Assembly: GCA_020630065.1 (NCBI GenBank)
Contig: JAHDCC010000008.1
Location: 91,553-155,552, forward strand
Origin: Acidimicrobiales bacterium
GTDB taxonomy: Bacteria; Actinomycetota; Acidimicrobiia; Acidimicrobiales; SZUA-35
Direction of reading: 5' to 3'
Length of the DNA stretch: 64,000 nucleotides
Under the pieces are notes generated by a model. It was not told where the DNA came from and did no database searches. It saw only the letters and a program-made list of their open reading frames with translations. Both the position numbers and the translations under genes were made by a program. Shown piece by piece: positions 1 through 9,332 of this stretch (position 1 is its first letter; every line of letters begins with the position of its first letter).

Positions 1-2
1 CC

Positions 3-284
3 AACCATTCAAGAGGGTCCGATCCTTACGTGACGCCCGGTTCGTGCGATATCACAACCGATATCGGGTTCGATCAGTTTCCTCAACCAGCGACCTTAAC
101 GACCCAAGCCGAGTTACTTAACTCCCTCGGAATTAAAGATCTGGTTGCAGAGGGTAAGACATATTGGAAAGCTAACGCCGCAAGACCAAACCTTGAAGCG
201 ATGAAGATGCGGAGCAGGGTCGCTGAAGCCGAAGCGCTATGCGACCCCGACGGGCTCGGCTCTTGGCAAGTCGCCATCTGGTGA
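3..284 (+). CDS. SAM-dependent methyltransferase, MidA/NDUFAF7 family, C-terminal end (partial)
   Basis: The frame is open from the left edge of the window to a TGA, so this is the last ~93 residues of a longer gene. The GTG that opens the ORF-track entry is internal, because codons upstream of it are also open. The text around PGSCDITTDIGF matches the part of MidA/DUF185 methyltransferases where an acidic, Asp-Ile-Thr containing motif precedes the last helical segment (LTTQAELLNSLGI) and a final strand near the end (GSWQVAIW). These proteins methylate arginine in partner proteins such as respiratory complex I subunits; the bacterial target is unknown here. The SAM-binding motifs lie outside the window. 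The gene ends before the cobalamin genes and need not be functionally tied to them. Confidence 0.6.
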   Translation, partial: NHSRGSDPYVTPGSCDITTDIGFDQFPQPATLTTQAELLNSLGIKDLVAEGKTYWKANAARPNLEAMKMRSRVAEAEALCDPDGLGSWQVAIW

Positions 285-494
285 GTCAGCTCGGGGAACC
301 CGAAAAAACTGCGAGACGCCGTCAATCGAGCCTCGCGTTATAGGGCTCTTGGCACGTATTAGCCGATCGATGCTGCGGTAGCTGAGTGATTGGCTATCCT
401 TTACGTGTTGTCTGAAGAGTCGAAGTCCCCCGAACTTGCCAGATTCCGCCCTCCCATTGACGAGGCGCGTCCCACATTGAAGGTGCATTCTGGG

Positions 495-1076
495 GTGACT
501 CTACTTCTCGGCGGTGCCCGCAGCGGTAAAAGCGACCTTGCTGTGGAAACAGCGACCCAATGGGCGGGTCCAGTAGTTTTTGTGGCGACTGCGCAAGCCC
601 ACGATGATGATATGGCCGAGCGAATCTCGGCTCACCAACAAGACCGGCCTGATTCGTGGGGCTTGGTTGAACACCCCACATTTTCGGCGACGGACGTAGA
701 TGGCATTGACGAATCAGCGCTCATAATTATAGATTGTTTGACGCTTCTAGTAAGTAACTTGCTTCTATCTGGAAGTTCTGAGCACCAAACGGTTACCCAC
801 AGTGCCAAACTTGCATCAGCACTGGCGCAGCGCCGCACGCCAACGTTTATTATCAGTAACGAAGTCGGATTGGGTGTTCATCCAGCAACAACACTCGGTG
901 CCCAATACCGAGACACACTCGGACGCGTTAACACTGCGGTTTCACGTCGAGCATCAACGGTTGCGATGGTCATAGCTGGCAGGGTATTACCGTTGGTTGA
1001 CCTAGAACTGCAGGTTACCCCCGGCCCTAACCGGGCAGATGTTCAAACACCAGAAGGACCAGATGGCCATCTCTAG
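495..1076 (+). CDS. cobU: Adenosylcobinamide kinase / adenosylcobinamide-phosphate guanylyltransferase
   Basis: CobU/CobP phosphorylates adenosylcobinamide and transfers GMP to it, giving adenosylcobinamide-GDP for the lower-ligand assembly of vitamin B12 in the cytoplasm. The Walker A loop GGARSGKS starts about 5 residues after the proposed start, and the IIIDCLTLLVSNLL segment is the family's second conserved block. The ORF track opens at a TTG at 390, which adds 35 residues that family members lack. I prefer the GTG at 495 because it gives the typical N-terminus (x-TLLLGGARSGKS), a normal ~193-residue length and a GAAGG about 11 nt upstream; GTG 483 is the alternative. It overlaps cobT, so the two are probably translationally coupled. 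No cobalamin riboswitch was recognised upstream. Confidence 0.9.
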   Translation: MTLLLGGARSGKSDLAVETATQWAGPVVFVATAQAHDDDMAERISAHQQDRPDSWGLVEHPTFSATDVDGIDESALIIIDCLTLLVSNLLLSGSSEHQTVTHSAKLASALAQRRTPTFIISNEVGLGVHPATTLGAQYRDTLGRVNTAVSRRASTVAMVIAGRVLPLVDLELQVTPGPNRADVQTPEGPDGHL

Positions 1077-2106
1077 TGAAGCACTACGACAAGAGTTAAC
1101 GACTTCGGCAGAACGAGATACTCTGTCGGAGCAAAAGGTGGCAGAACGTGCCGGATCTACCCTCCGCCCACCCGGCGCTCTGGCCCGTTTCGATCGGTTA
1201 GCCGTCTGGGTTGCCGGTTGGCACAAAACTCCAGAACCCGTTGTCGGTCGCCCGGCGATTATCGTTTTCGCCGGCGAACACGGAGTCGTTGCCGAAGGTA
1301 TATCGTCTTTCGGTTCCGAAGTTAACGCCGAGATGATGAACGCCTTTCATCTGGACAGGGCATCTATTTCGGCTATCGGGCGGGCGGTCGGAGCTAAAGT
1401 GTTTGCTGTCGACGTTGGAGTCGGGCAGCCAACAGGCAATATTCGAATCGAGCCTGCACTCGACTCGGACCGTCTGGCTGAAGCTTTTATGGCTGGCAGG
1501 CAATCGGTTCGTGAACGTCAAGCCGACCTTTTAGTATTCGGTGAGATGGGGATCGGGAACACAACATCGGCTGCTGCTTTGTCGGCGGCGCTAACACTTG
1601 CGCCTGAGGATCGAACACACGAGAATATCGCCCCCTTTGTTGGGACCGGAGCTGGTTTGGATGAAACCCAACATAAGAACAAGGTTGACGTAGTAGTCGA
1701 CGCTGTCGAGCGTGTCGGAAACCTGACCGATCCTATACAGTTGCTCGCTGAGCTGGGGGGAACCGAACTGGCCGCTATTTGTGGTGCGATGCTCGAGGCT
1801 CGGGTAAAGGGGATTCCCGTGTTGTTGGACGGGTATATTGCAACCGCTCCAGCGTTGGTTCTCCACGCTATTGACCCGAACCTGATCGCCCATACTCAGG
1901 CCGGTCACCGGTCGGCGGAGCCTGGTCATGCTAACGTTTTGGAAACGATAGAACGGGAACCTCTGCTCGATTTAGATATGCGGTTGGGTGAGGGTACAGG
2001 AGCTGCGGCGGCGATACCACTTGTTGCGATGGCCTGTCGACTAGTGACCGAAGTGCCCACCTTTGAAGAGTGGTTTTCGTCCGATAGCTCTGGCAGAGAC
2101 CTCTGA
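1063..2106 (+). CDS. cobT: Nicotinate-nucleotide-dimethylbenzimidazole phosphoribosyltransferase
   Basis: CobT makes alpha-ribazole phosphate from nicotinate mononucleotide and 5,6-dimethylbenzimidazole, supplying the lower ligand of cobalamin. Family landmarks are FAGEHGVVAEGISSFG near residues 65-80, GEMGIGNTTSAAAL in the middle, FVGTGAGLD, and the C-terminal LGEGTGAAAAIPLV with the catalytic Glu region. The total of 347 residues is normal for the family. The ORF track starts 24 nt earlier, but the ATG at 1063 has an AAGGA a few bases upstream and gives a better N-terminus. It overlaps the end of cobU by 14 nt and is followed by cobS, so the three genes form one nucleotide-loop assembly operon. 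Confidence 0.93.
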   Translation: MAISSEALRQELTTSAERDTLSEQKVAERAGSTLRPPGALARFDRLAVWVAGWHKTPEPVVGRPAIIVFAGEHGVVAEGISSFGSEVNAEMMNAFHLDRASISAIGRAVGAKVFAVDVGVGQPTGNIRIEPALDSDRLAEAFMAGRQSVRERQADLLVFGEMGIGNTTSAAALSAALTLAPEDRTHENIAPFVGTGAGLDETQHKNKVDVVVDAVERVGNLTDPIQLLAELGGTELAAICGAMLEARVKGIPVLLDGYIATAPALVLHAIDPNLIAHTQAGHRSAEPGHANVLETIEREPLLDLDMRLGEGTGAAAAIPLVAMACRLVTEVPTFEEWFSSDSSGRDL

Positions 2107-2157
2107 GTCGCGGTTGTTATAGGTAACTGGTCCAACCTCTGTCTAGTGTTGATACGA

Positions 2158-2934
2158 ATGTTTCGCCTGTTCCTGGTCGCTGTGAGTTTTCTCACTCGTC
2201 TACCCGTAAAAGTACGTGGCGATGTTTCCGAGCGCGATGTCGCCGACTCATCTACCTATTTTGGGTTAGTGGGAGCCGGCATTGGGGCAACCCAGGGTGT
2301 GATGTTCTGGGCGTTGTTTCCAGTGACGCCGTTAGTAGCCGCCGTTGGCTCAACTATTGTGGCCGTGCTCATCACGGGAGCGTTTCACCACGACGGGTTG
2401 GCTGACGCCTCCGACGCCTTTGTCGGCGGTTGGACGCCTGAACAGCGCCAGAAAATTCTGAAGGATTCCCGATTGGGGACTTATGGTGTGATGGCGTTGG
2501 TGTTGGTCGTCTTGTTCGAAGTAGCGCTGCTCGCCGCTCTAGAACCGATTGGAGCGATAGCCGGGCTGATTGGTGCCCATACGGTGAGCAGGACGGCGGC
2601 GGTGATGCTGGCGGCGTTCACCGACAAGCGAGGCTCTGGTCTTGGCGGTGTTATTTCTGATGGGGCCAGGTACCGGATGGTCGTCCTGGTGATGGTAACT
2701 GCCATGGTCGTTGGTTTGTGTTGGTGGACGGCGACCCCTGTCCGCAATATCGGGGAGTTGTCGGCTGCGCTTTTGGGAGTCGTTGGGTTGGGCCTCGTTG
2801 CGGGAACTACTGTCAGTGTTGGGATCTTCGCCAAAAGTAAGGTAGGCGCGGTAACCGGTGACACACTCGGCGCAGCTGAACGCATCAGCTTCAATATCTT
2901 TCTCCTCGGATGGGTACTATTGCATACTGCTTGA
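2158..2934 (+). CDS. cobS: Adenosylcobinamide-GDP ribazoletransferase (cobalamin synthase)
   Basis: CobS is the integral membrane enzyme that joins adenosylcobinamide-GDP to alpha-ribazole (phosphate), the closing step of cobalamin assembly. The signature FHHDGLADASDAFVGG and the nearby KDSRLGTYG are the conserved metal-binding and substrate motifs of the family. Around them lie several hydrophobic segments (about residues 45-80, 105-140, 180-230 and the C-terminus). The ORF track starts at GTG 2146; ATG 2158 begins the usual RLFLVAVSFLTRLPV N-terminus and is preferred, although neither has a strong ribosome site. About 50 nt separate it from cobT. Confidence 0.92.
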   Translation: MFRLFLVAVSFLTRLPVKVRGDVSERDVADSSTYFGLVGAGIGATQGVMFWALFPVTPLVAAVGSTIVAVLITGAFHHDGLADASDAFVGGWTPEQRQKILKDSRLGTYGVMALVLVVLFEVALLAALEPIGAIAGLIGAHTVSRTAAVMLAAFTDKRGSGLGGVISDGARYRMVVLVMVTAMVVGLCWWTATPVRNIGELSAALLGVVGLGLVAGTTVSVGIFAKSKVGAVTGDTLGAAERISFNIFLLGWVLLHTA

Positions 2935-3009
2935 CCATAATGTGTATGGCTTTGCGCCTACCATGTGGATCAAAGGACCACGTCCAACGAACAAGTTGAA
3001 AGAACCTTT

Positions 3010-4272
3010 ATGTTGAAATATCGCTCACAAATGTCGCTGGCCTCGCTAGCAGCTGCCGCATGTCTAGCGGTGTCTGCTTGCTCGTTACCGGGCAGTGGTG
3101 ATTCCGATGGTGGGGCGTCGGTGGTGCCTGAAACCACCGCCGGGAATTCAGAAGCGTCTCCTCCGCAGAGCGACGGCGTGTTTAAGGTTATAGGTAAAGA
3201 CATCGTTGGGCCTGACGGCAATTTGTTCTTGCCGATCGGTGCAAACATCGGGGCACCTGTCCAAGATTCTGCTGGTGGTGAGGCCTGGATATTTCGGCTG
3301 AACGGCGACGACATCACGACGCCCGAATCGGTGGCTGCGATTGATGAATGGGGCTGGAACTTCCTCCGAGTTAACGCTGAATGTAGCGCTCGTCCAGCTA
3401 ACGATAACAACGCTGCCTGGGGCAACGAAGAAATGTTCACCGCTCTCGACAAGGTGATAGACACCTACACGAGCAAGGGAATCGTGGTCATGGTTGACTG
3501 CCACGACTTTACCCCTAAGGGAACCGGTGATGAAACCACACCGACGATCGATGATCCCCAGTACGTCGAGATCGCCGAATTTTGGAAAGCGGCCGCCGAC
3601 CGGTACGGCGACAATAGCTTTGTCTGGTTCAACCATCTGAACGAATTCCACCTTGGGGGAGACCCGGTTTCTGCATGGCAGTCTGTTGTGGACGACGGCT
3701 ACAACATGTTTAAAGAAACCGGCGCCCAAAACCTTGTTGTTTTCGATCTGCCTAACCAAGGCCAGCAGCTTAAGATCATGACTGATCCGGTATTTCAGGA
3801 CTGGTCGAAGACGATGTGTAACGTTGTCTGGGACTGGCATTCATACGGTGGCATCGTGCCAGAAGGCGGCGATGTGCGTAACCCAGAGCAGACTGCGTTT
3901 GAAGCCGAAGTGAACAACGTCGTTGCGGCCACGGTGGCTGCTGAAATTCCGGTCGTTGTCGGTGAGATCGGATTCGACTGGGACAGCGAACGTCAGTACA
4001 CCAACTTCAACTACCCAGCTGAACGATTTGGGGCGTTGGCGGCATTGAAGATCGCCCCTCAGAACGGCTACGGAATAGCGGTTTGGCACGCAAACGGTGC
4101 CAGCCCGACGGCTATGTTCTTTGGTTTGAAAAACTCAGATCAAGAAACGTTCGCTCAGCCATCTCCGTCGGAGAACCTTTCGGAGTTAGGTGAACTGTTC
4201 TGGACACTTTCTCAGGAACAAAAAGCGGCTACACCTCAGGCCGGTCCAACCGACGAAAGCTGTAGCCGCTAA
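3010..4272 (+). CDS. Secreted lipoprotein glycoside hydrolase, GH5-like
   Basis: A signal peptide with lipobox (AVSAC) puts this 420-residue enzyme on the outer face of the membrane, followed by a Ser/Gly/Glu-rich linker. The rest reads as a GH5 (cellulase/mannanase clan) TIM barrel: NFLRVNAEC, VVMVDCHDF, the acid/base motif FNHLNEF with Glu near residue 212, and VVVGEIGFDW with the nucleophile Glu near residue 319. The substrate cannot be told from sequence; a beta-1,4-glucan or mannan is typical. The start at 3010 gives a clean signal peptide; the ORF-track GTG at 2965 adds 15 polar residues. The gene stands alone, convergent with the malic enzyme gene across a shared hairpin. Confidence 0.8.
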   Translation: MLKYRSQMSLASLAAAACLAVSACSLPGSGDSDGGASVVPETTAGNSEASPPQSDGVFKVIGKDIVGPDGNLFLPIGANIGAPVQDSAGGEAWIFRLNGDDITTPESVAAIDEWGWNFLRVNAECSARPANDNNAAWGNEEMFTALDKVIDTYTSKGIVVMVDCHDFTPKGTGDETTPTIDDPQYVEIAEFWKAAADRYGDNSFVWFNHLNEFHLGGDPVSAWQSVVDDGYNMFKETGAQNLVVFDLPNQGQQLKIMTDPVFQDWSKTMCNVVWDWHSYGGIVPEGGDVRNPEQTAFEAEVNNVVAATVAAEIPVVVGEIGFDWDSERQYTNFNYPAERFGALAALKIAPQNGYGIAVWHANGASPTAMFFGLKNSDQETFAQPSPSENLSELGELFWTLSQEQKAATPQAGPTDESCSR

Positions 4273-4305
4273 ACGGGTTACCAAGACTTGTTGGGGGTGA
4301 CGTTG

Positions 4306-4330
4306 CGCCAGCGTCTTAGAGACGCTGGCG
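4306..4330. terminator. Hairpin between convergent GH5 and malic enzyme genes
   Basis: CGCCAGCGTCT and AGACGCTGGCG form a perfect 11-bp stem with a 3-nt loop. It overlaps the last codons of the malic enzyme gene and lies just past the GH5 stop, so it can serve both strands. No clear T-tract is present. Confidence 0.55.
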
Positions 4331-5725
4331 GGACACGCCTTCATCGATAGCTGTTTGGGCTACGGCTTCGGCAACCCGTTGTGGGACCGACATATCAAAA
4401 ACTGACGGCATAATGAAGTCGGCTGAGAGCTGATCTTCGGTAACCGAATCGGCGATGGCGTTGGCGGCGCTGAGTTTCATGCCTTCGGTTATGTCGCTGG
4501 CCATCGTGTCGAGGGCGCCTCGGAAAATTCCGGGAAACGCTAAAACATTGTTGATCTGGTTTGGGTAGTCGCTTCTTCCTGTTGCCACTACCGACGCGAT
4601 GCCGGCTACTTTTTCTGGCTTGATTTCCGGGTCGGGGTTTGCCATCGCGAAAATAATCGGATCTGGAGCCATTGATTTGACGTCTTCGGTTTCAAGGAGG
4701 TCTGGTCCGCTGAGCCCGATGAAGACGTCGGCTCCTCGAAGTATCTCTTTTAGTGTGCCGGATCGTTTATCGGGGTTGGTATGGTCAGCAAACCATTGTT
4801 TACCGGCCGTCAAGTTTTCTTGTCCGCTATGGACGGCGCCTTTTCGGTCCGCTCCGATAATCTGGCCTGCTCCGGCTTGGGCCAGCATTTTTCCGACAGC
4901 GACACCGGCTGCGCCCAGTCCAGACATGACGATGGAAACGTCTGCTATGTCTTTGTCGATCACTTTGAGAGCGTTGCGTAGCCCGGCGAGGGTGACGACT
5001 GCGGTGCCGTGTTGGTCGTCGTGGAAGATCGGAATGTCGAGTCGTCGTTTTAGTTCGGCTTCGATTTCGAACGCTCCGGGAGCCTTGATGTCTTCTAGGT
5101 TGATTCCTCCGAATGTTGGGGCTAGCCGGACGACAGTTTCGATTACTTCTTCGGGGCTTTGAACGTCGAGGCAGATCGGGAAGGCGTCGACGCCGGCGAA
5201 CTCTTTGAACAGTAGTGCTTTGCCTTCCATCACCGGCATTGCCGCTTTGGGGCCGATGTCGCCCAGTCCAAGAACGGCCGTTCCGTCGCTGACGATGGCG
5301 ACGGTGTTTTTTCGTATCGTGTGGGTGTCGGCCACCGACGGGTCTTTGTGGATTGCTTTGCATACTCGGGCCACGCCAGGCGAGTAGGCCATCGATAGGT
5401 CGTCGGAGTCGCCGACTGGGCACAGCGACAGAACTTCGATCTTGCCGCCTTCATGCATTCGGAAGGTTCGGTCGTAGTGGTCGAGGAGTTGTACACCGTC
5501 TACTTCGGCGACCACTTTCGCCATTTCACTCATGTGTTCTTCGTCGCGGCAGTTGACGACGATATCTCGTTCTAGTGTTGGGCCTTTAGCCACGAACCCT
5601 TCGATGGCGAAAATATTGCCGCCAGCTTCACCTACAGCTGAGGCCAGGTTGCCGAGAACACCAGGCACATTATCTAGCTGAAGTCGTAGGTTTAACGAGT
5701 ACTGGGCAAAGGTCTGTGCTTTCAT
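4316..5725 (-). CDS. NAD(P)-dependent malic enzyme with N-terminal ACT domain
   Basis: This enzyme oxidatively decarboxylates malate to pyruvate in central carbon metabolism. Residues ~1-80 form an ACT-like regulatory domain ([26 protein letters not shown]). The malic-enzyme core follows with [43 protein letters not shown], the metal-site [18 protein letters not shown] and [11 protein letters not shown], and a nucleotide-binding fold ([14 protein letters not shown]). No C-terminal phosphotransacetylase domain is present, so this is the short 469-residue form. The ACT domain suggests amino-acid control (inference). It stands alone on the minus strand, about 90 nt before the kinase gene's end. 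Confidence 0.92.
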   Translation of the reverse strand: MKAQTFAQYSLNLRLQLDNVPGVLGNLASAVGEAGGNIFAIEGFVAKGPTLERDIVVNCRDEEHMSEMAKVVAEVDGVQLLDHYDRTFRMHEGGKIEVLSLCPVGDSDDLSMAYSPGVARVCKAIHKDPSVADTHTIRKNTVAIVSDGTAVLGLGDIGPKAAMPVMEGKALLFKEFAGVDAFPICLDVQSPEEVIETVVRLAPTFGGINLEDIKAPGAFEIEAELKRRLDIPIFHDDQHGTAVVTLAGLRNALKVIDKDIADVSIVMSGLGAAGVAVGKMLAQAGAGQIIGADRKGAVHSGQENLTAGKQWFADHTNPDKRSGTLKEILRGADVFIGLSGPDLLETEDVKSMAPDPIIFAMANPDPEIKPEKVAGIASVVATGRSDYPNQINNVLAFPGIFRGALDTMASDITEGMKLSAANAIADSVTEDQLSADFIMPSVFDMSVPQRVAEAVAQTAIDEGVSRQRL

Positions 5726-5816
5726 AGTAAGAAGCTAGTGCAGCGTGTGACAAGTTTGTCAGATCGGGCAAGATTATTTACCAACAAATTACGTCGAGCG
5801 GCGCGTAGATGCTGGG

Positions 5817-7526
5817 CTAGCCTTCTAAAGCTTCGATTGCTAGCACGGTGAGAGTGTTCGCGCTGGCGTAGGTATCTTCCTCGTTAAGGGACGTGTAATT
5901 GATTCGAACCACGTCGCGCCCTCGACGAATCGAAACGCCGCGGGCAAATAATTTGATTCCGGTTGGAAGAGTAGTTTCGGAATCGATTTGGACTGTTTCA
6001 TCTCCGAAGCGTTGTGGAGGTTCAGTCTGGCTAGCTTGAATTGTTGAGGGGCCTCCGTCAGAGATAACTTCGAGCCATTCGCCGCAGGACGAGGTTTCCA
6101 CGTATGAAGCGACGTGGGAGCTAGCGGCGTCAGCGTCGGTGAATCTCATTACGCGCAGAGCGGCAACTCCTTGTATGCCGCCGTTTGGTTCATAAATTTC
6201 GGCCAGTGTTTCTTCTAACCCATCGATGGTTGGGCGGCGGTCGCAGAAGATTGTATTGTTTGCTGGGCCGTTATTGGGGATCAGTGCAGTGATGTCTCGG
6301 GGCAGGCCGGTTGCCGTTACGTACTGTTCGACTCCTAGTGGAAGAAAGAGCGGTAGCTCGGGGCTGGTCGACGAAGTGGTCGTAGACTCAGCGGTCGTGG
6401 GTTCGCTTGGAACGGGTTGTGTTGCCGTGCTGGCAGTCGAGTCGCCTGATAACTGATTAATGGTGAAGAGTGCGCCGGCGATCATGAGCATGACTATGGC
6501 AAGAACGGTTCCGATATACAGCCAAGGTTTGGGTTTGGGGTTCGTTGGCGGGATCGGTCTAAATGGTGTTGGTGCTGCGGGTAGCGGCGGTTGAGGCGCA
6601 ATGTGGTGAACGTTTGAGCCCGGTGAGCCAGCAAAGTTGACGGTCCGTAGCTGGCTGCTATGGCCTTGCACGGGTTGGGTGAGTTGGTTATGGGGATGGA
6701 CGTCTTTTGTGGAGACTTCGGCGACTGATGAGCGAAGGGTGTTCTGTAGCTGGTCGGCGCTGGAAATCCGTTGTGTCGGATCTTTTAGGGTTGCCCTGGT
6801 GAGGCAAGTTGCGACCGGAGTCGAGAAGTGGTTTGTGAGGTCGGGGATAGGTTCGGACAGGACCCGGTTCAGTAACGCAGGTATGGAGTCGTTGTCATCT
6901 ACACGGAACGGGTTCCTTCCGAGTTTCGCAGTGATGATACTTATACCGATGCCGTATACGTCGGTCGCCGGTGTTGGGGCGTCGCCGGCCAGAGTTTCTG
7001 GAGCCGCGTAGGCGATCGTTGCCGGGATGGCTCCCGATGCAGTCACTCCTAGTTCGCTGAGTCGAGCGATACCGAAGTCGCCGACTACTACCTCGCCGTT
7101 TTGGCGTAGGAAGATGTTTTCGGGTTTAAGGTCGCGGTGCAGTACCCCTGCGTTGTGGGCGGCTTGTAGCCCGTCGCATAGTTGATCGGCGATGCGTAGA
7201 AGGTCGGTTTCGTCGAGGGTTCCGATTCGGTCTTTGAGGGTGCCGCCGTCAATGTATTCCATGACGATGAACGGCAGCTCGTCTTCGGTGAAACCAGAGG
7301 TGTGAACGTCGACGATGTTGCGGTGGTTGGTGAGCCGACCCAACGCTTTGCATTCGCGTTCGAATCGCTGTCGGCTGTCGGGTGACGACAGCGGGTTCAG
7401 GCCCACCTTAATGGCTACGTCGCGGTCAAGGTTTGTTTGACGCGCTAGCCAAACTTCGCCAAAACCACCCCGTCCGAGGAGTCGCTGTGGTTCGAAGCCA
7501 CCTAGTGAAGATGGAAATGTGCCCAC
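5817..7526 (-). CDS. Transmembrane Ser/Thr protein kinase, PknB-like
   Basis: This is a eukaryotic-type kinase that phosphorylates proteins on Ser/Thr. The cytoplasmic kinase domain spans about residues 10-265: glycine loop GRGGFG, catalytic Lys40 (VAIKVG), HRDLKPEN at 130-137 and DFG at 150-152. A proline-rich linker and one membrane segment (WLYIGTVLAIVMLMIAGALFTI, ~340-360) lead to a Ser/Thr-rich stretch and an extracytoplasmic domain of about 165 residues. That domain has conserved-looking cysteines and no PASTA repeats, so it is a different sensor, somewhat like PknH-type sensors. The GTG start has AAGGGG just upstream. There is no cell-division neighbour, so its stimulus and targets are unknown. 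Confidence 0.9.
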   Translation of the reverse strand: MGTFPSSLGGFEPQRLLGRGGFGEVWLARQTNLDRDVAIKVGLNPLSSPDSRQRFERECKALGRLTNHRNIVDVHTSGFTEDELPFIVMEYIDGGTLKDRIGTLDETDLLRIADQLCDGLQAAHNAGVLHRDLKPENIFLRQNGEVVVGDFGIARLSELGVTASGAIPATIAYAAPETLAGDAPTPATDVYGIGISIITAKLGRNPFRVDDNDSIPALLNRVLSEPIPDLTNHFSTPVATCLTRATLKDPTQRISSADQLQNTLRSSVAEVSTKDVHPHNQLTQPVQGHSSQLRTVNFAGSPGSNVHHIAPQPPLPAAPTPFRPIPPTNPKPKPWLYIGTVLAIVMLMIAGALFTINQLSGDSTASTATQPVPSEPTTAESTTTSSTSPELPLFLPLGVEQYVTATGLPRDITALIPNNGPANNTIFCDRRPTIDGLEETLAEIYEPNGGIQGVAALRVMRFTDADAASSHVASYVETSSCGEWLEVISDGGPSTIQASQTEPPQRFGDETVQIDSETTLPTGIKLFARGVSIRRGRDVVRINYTSLNEEDTYASANTLTVLAIEALEG

Positions 7527-7617
7527 GTGGCCCCTTCGTACCCGAACGAATCTACTACCTAAAGATACCTGATTGTGGGCGGAACAGGGTCGTTGCAGGT
7601 CTAGGGTCTATCCGTGG

Positions 7618-8241
7618 TCAGTCAAGGTTGGGGCGATCAGGAAACGTGGGGTTCACTGTTCGGCTTCGTTTGAGTTCCCAGAATCCGTCCATGGTCGCCA
7701 ACGTTTCCATCGCATCCCATAGGACGAGCGCGTCTTCTTTGGAAGGCAGTTCTGAAATTACGGGCCCGAATATGCCTCTAGTCTCGCCGGATTTAGTTGG
7801 GAATTCGATAATTGGGGTCCCTACGTCTTCGCCGACTAGAGCAAATGCTCGTTCCATTGCTTCTTCGATTACGGCGTCAAACGATTCGTCTTCGAATGCG
7901 GAAGCGTGGCTCAGATCGAGTCCGGCCATCGATAGGACATCCTCAGCTGACACCGAAGATTTCTTGTCATGGTGGATGGCGGTTCCGGCGGCCCAGTAAA
8001 AGCGGGTGACGCCTTCGTTTCCTTCGGTGGCTCTCACTGATTCCATAACCCGGAGAAGGCCGTGGGTGTGGGCCATGCGCTGATACCAGGGAGATTCTGG
8101 GTCTGGTTTGTTTTTTAGAAGCAGGGAGATTGGTTGCCAAACAATGTTTAGGTCCCGTTGTGGTTTTACTAGATCTACCGCCCATCGGGCTGTCATCCAG
8201 CACCATGGGCAAATTGGGTCTACCCAGAATTTGATTTCCAT
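7618..8241 (-). CDS. DsbA-fold oxidoreductase, mycothiol-dependent nitroreductase (Rv2466c) family
   Basis: A cytoplasmic thioredoxin-fold protein of 207 residues with a CPWC active site at about residues 11-14 in the context FWVDPICPWCWMTARW, which is characteristic of the Rv2466c family. Members use mycothiol to reduce substrates, including nitro compounds, and belong to oxidative-stress defence. The helical insertion (GVTRFYWAAGTAIH) and GTPIIEF near the cis-Pro loop agree. The ATG at 8241 is preferred over the ORF-track GTG three codons earlier. It faces the same way as the kinase gene but is separated by ~90 nt, so co-transcription is uncertain. Confidence 0.8.
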   Translation of the reverse strand: MEIKFWVDPICPWCWMTARWAVDLVKPQRDLNIVWQPISLLLKNKPDPESPWYQRMAHTHGLLRVMESVRATEGNEGVTRFYWAAGTAIHHDKKSSVSAEDVLSMAGLDLSHASAFEDESFDAVIEEAMERAFALVGEDVGTPIIEFPTKSGETRGIFGPVISELPSKEDALVLWDAMETLATMDGFWELKRSRTVNPTFPDRPNLD

Positions 8242-8333
8242 TTTTACCACTCGATCGTTGAAGGTTGATTGTTTTGAGGATAATCGATTCGGACCTCATC
8301 TGGCCTAACCGATGGGTAATGGTGGATTGAGAA

Positions 8334-8376
8334 GTGTTGGGTCGGGGCTGTCAAGTGGTGGACCCCGACCCAACAC
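8334..8376. terminator. 14-bp perfect hairpin downstream of the SDR gene
   Basis: GTGTTGGGTCGGGG pairs perfectly with CCCCGACCCAACAC across a 15-nt loop. It lies between the SDR stop and the upstream end of the Rv2466c-like gene. There is no T-tract, so its use as a terminator is inferred from position and stem strength. Confidence 0.5.
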
Positions 8377-8379
8377 GGT

Positions 8380-8402
8380 CCTCAGGTGTGGATCACCTGA
8401 GG
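8380..8402. terminator. Second hairpin, directly after the first
   Basis: CCTCAGGTG and CACCTGAGG form a 9-bp stem with a 5-nt loop, only 3 nt from the 14-bp hairpin and ~20 nt from the SDR stop codon. The tandem arrangement suggests a double terminator for the minus-strand SDR transcript. Confidence 0.5.
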
Positions 8403-8420
8403 TGTCTACGTACCTGCGGG

Positions 8421-9158
8421 TTAGGCGTAGACAAATCCGCCGTCTACTTCGAGTTCGACGCCGTTTACATACGATGCGTCATCGCTGGCGAGGAAGGCTA
8501 CGGCGCCAGCAACTTCTTCCGATGTGCCTACTCGTCCGGCCGTTGTTAGGGTGCCCATGGACTCGAAGTCGTTGGCGGTCATCCCTAGTTTGCCGACGAT
8601 TGGGGTGTCGATTGGGCCCGGTGAAATAGCATTCACCCGTATTGATTTGTCTTGCAGTTCGAGAGATATGGATCGGAGAAGTCCTCGGAGAGCCGACTTG
8701 GTTGCGGAGTAGAGACTGGCGGCATCGAATGGGCGTTGTCCTGCGACTGAGGTGGTGGCGATGATACTGCCGCCTTCGCTGAGTAGTTCCTTGGCGTTCT
8801 TAATGGCGAGCCAAGGGCCTTTGACGTTGATGTTGAAGAGGTCGTCGAATTGTTTTTCGTCGGTGAGGTCGAGTGGAGAGAACCGGGCGATACCAGCGTT
8901 GAGGAACAAGACGTCGACTCGTCCATGAGTAGATCTGATGTGGTCAAAGAGGCTTTCAACCGATGAAGCGTCCGAAGCGTCAGAGGAGATAAATTCGGCT
9001 TCGGGCAGATTCTGGCGGGCGGTTTCGAGTGTTTCGGGGTTGGTGCCTGTGGCGACTACGTTGGCCCCTTCGGTTACGAATCGTTGGGCTGCGGCGAAAC
9101 CAATCCCGGTAGTTCCACCAGTGATGACCACGACTTTGTTTTCAAATCTGTTGCTCAT
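8421..9158 (-). CDS. Short-chain dehydrogenase/reductase (SDR)
   Basis: A 245-residue classical SDR that oxidises or reduces an unknown alcohol/ketone with NAD(P)(H). Motifs are the cofactor loop TGGTTGIG near residues 13-20, NAG at ~88, catalytic Ser near TTSVAG and the YSATK active site (Tyr-x3-Lys), then the SPGPIDTP and C-terminal VDGG elements. It ends before a tandem hairpin. The region upstream holds a palindrome (9191-9203), and an Rrf2-type regulator lies upstream on the same strand, so redox or electrophile control is plausible (inference). Confidence 0.88.
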   Translation of the reverse strand: MSNRFENKVVVITGGTTGIGFAAAQRFVTEGANVVATGTNPETLETARQNLPEAEFISSDASDASSVESLFDHIRSTHGRVDVLFLNAGIARFSPLDLTDEKQFDDLFNINVKGPWLAIKNAKELLSEGGSIIATTSVAGQRPFDAASLYSATKSALRGLLRSISLELQDKSIRVNAISPGPIDTPIVGKLGMTANDFESMGTLTTAGRVGTSEEVAGAVAFLASDDASYVNGVELEVDGGFVYA

Positions 9159-9190
9159 GAGACCCTCCGGTCATTAGTATCTTGGATGCG

Positions 9191-9203
9191 TACAGTTACT
9201 GTA
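9191..9203. promoter_or_regulatory. Palindrome upstream of the SDR gene, candidate operator
   Basis: TACAGT-T-ACTGTA is a perfect 6-1-6 inverted repeat about 33 nt upstream of the SDR start. It is a reasonable binding site for the adjacent Rrf2 regulator; that link is inference. Confidence 0.4.
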
Positions 9204-9332
9204 TGTGAATCAAATACGGTTGGCAACAGGGCTCCATGAGAACAACGTCATAGCAGACCCAAAGCGGTGACCGAACTGTGGGCGCGTCGAACTAGACCAC
9301 TACGACGCCTAGGTCAGATGAACCCGAATGGT

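Noticed and set aside
285-494. Possible cobalamin riboswitch ahead of cobU
   Set aside because: No B12-box or conserved core was recognised in the short interval.
4599-5162. 187-aa plus-strand ORF opposite the malic enzyme
   Set aside because: Shadow frame of a clear gene, with Ser/Pro/Arg-rich antisense composition and no motif.
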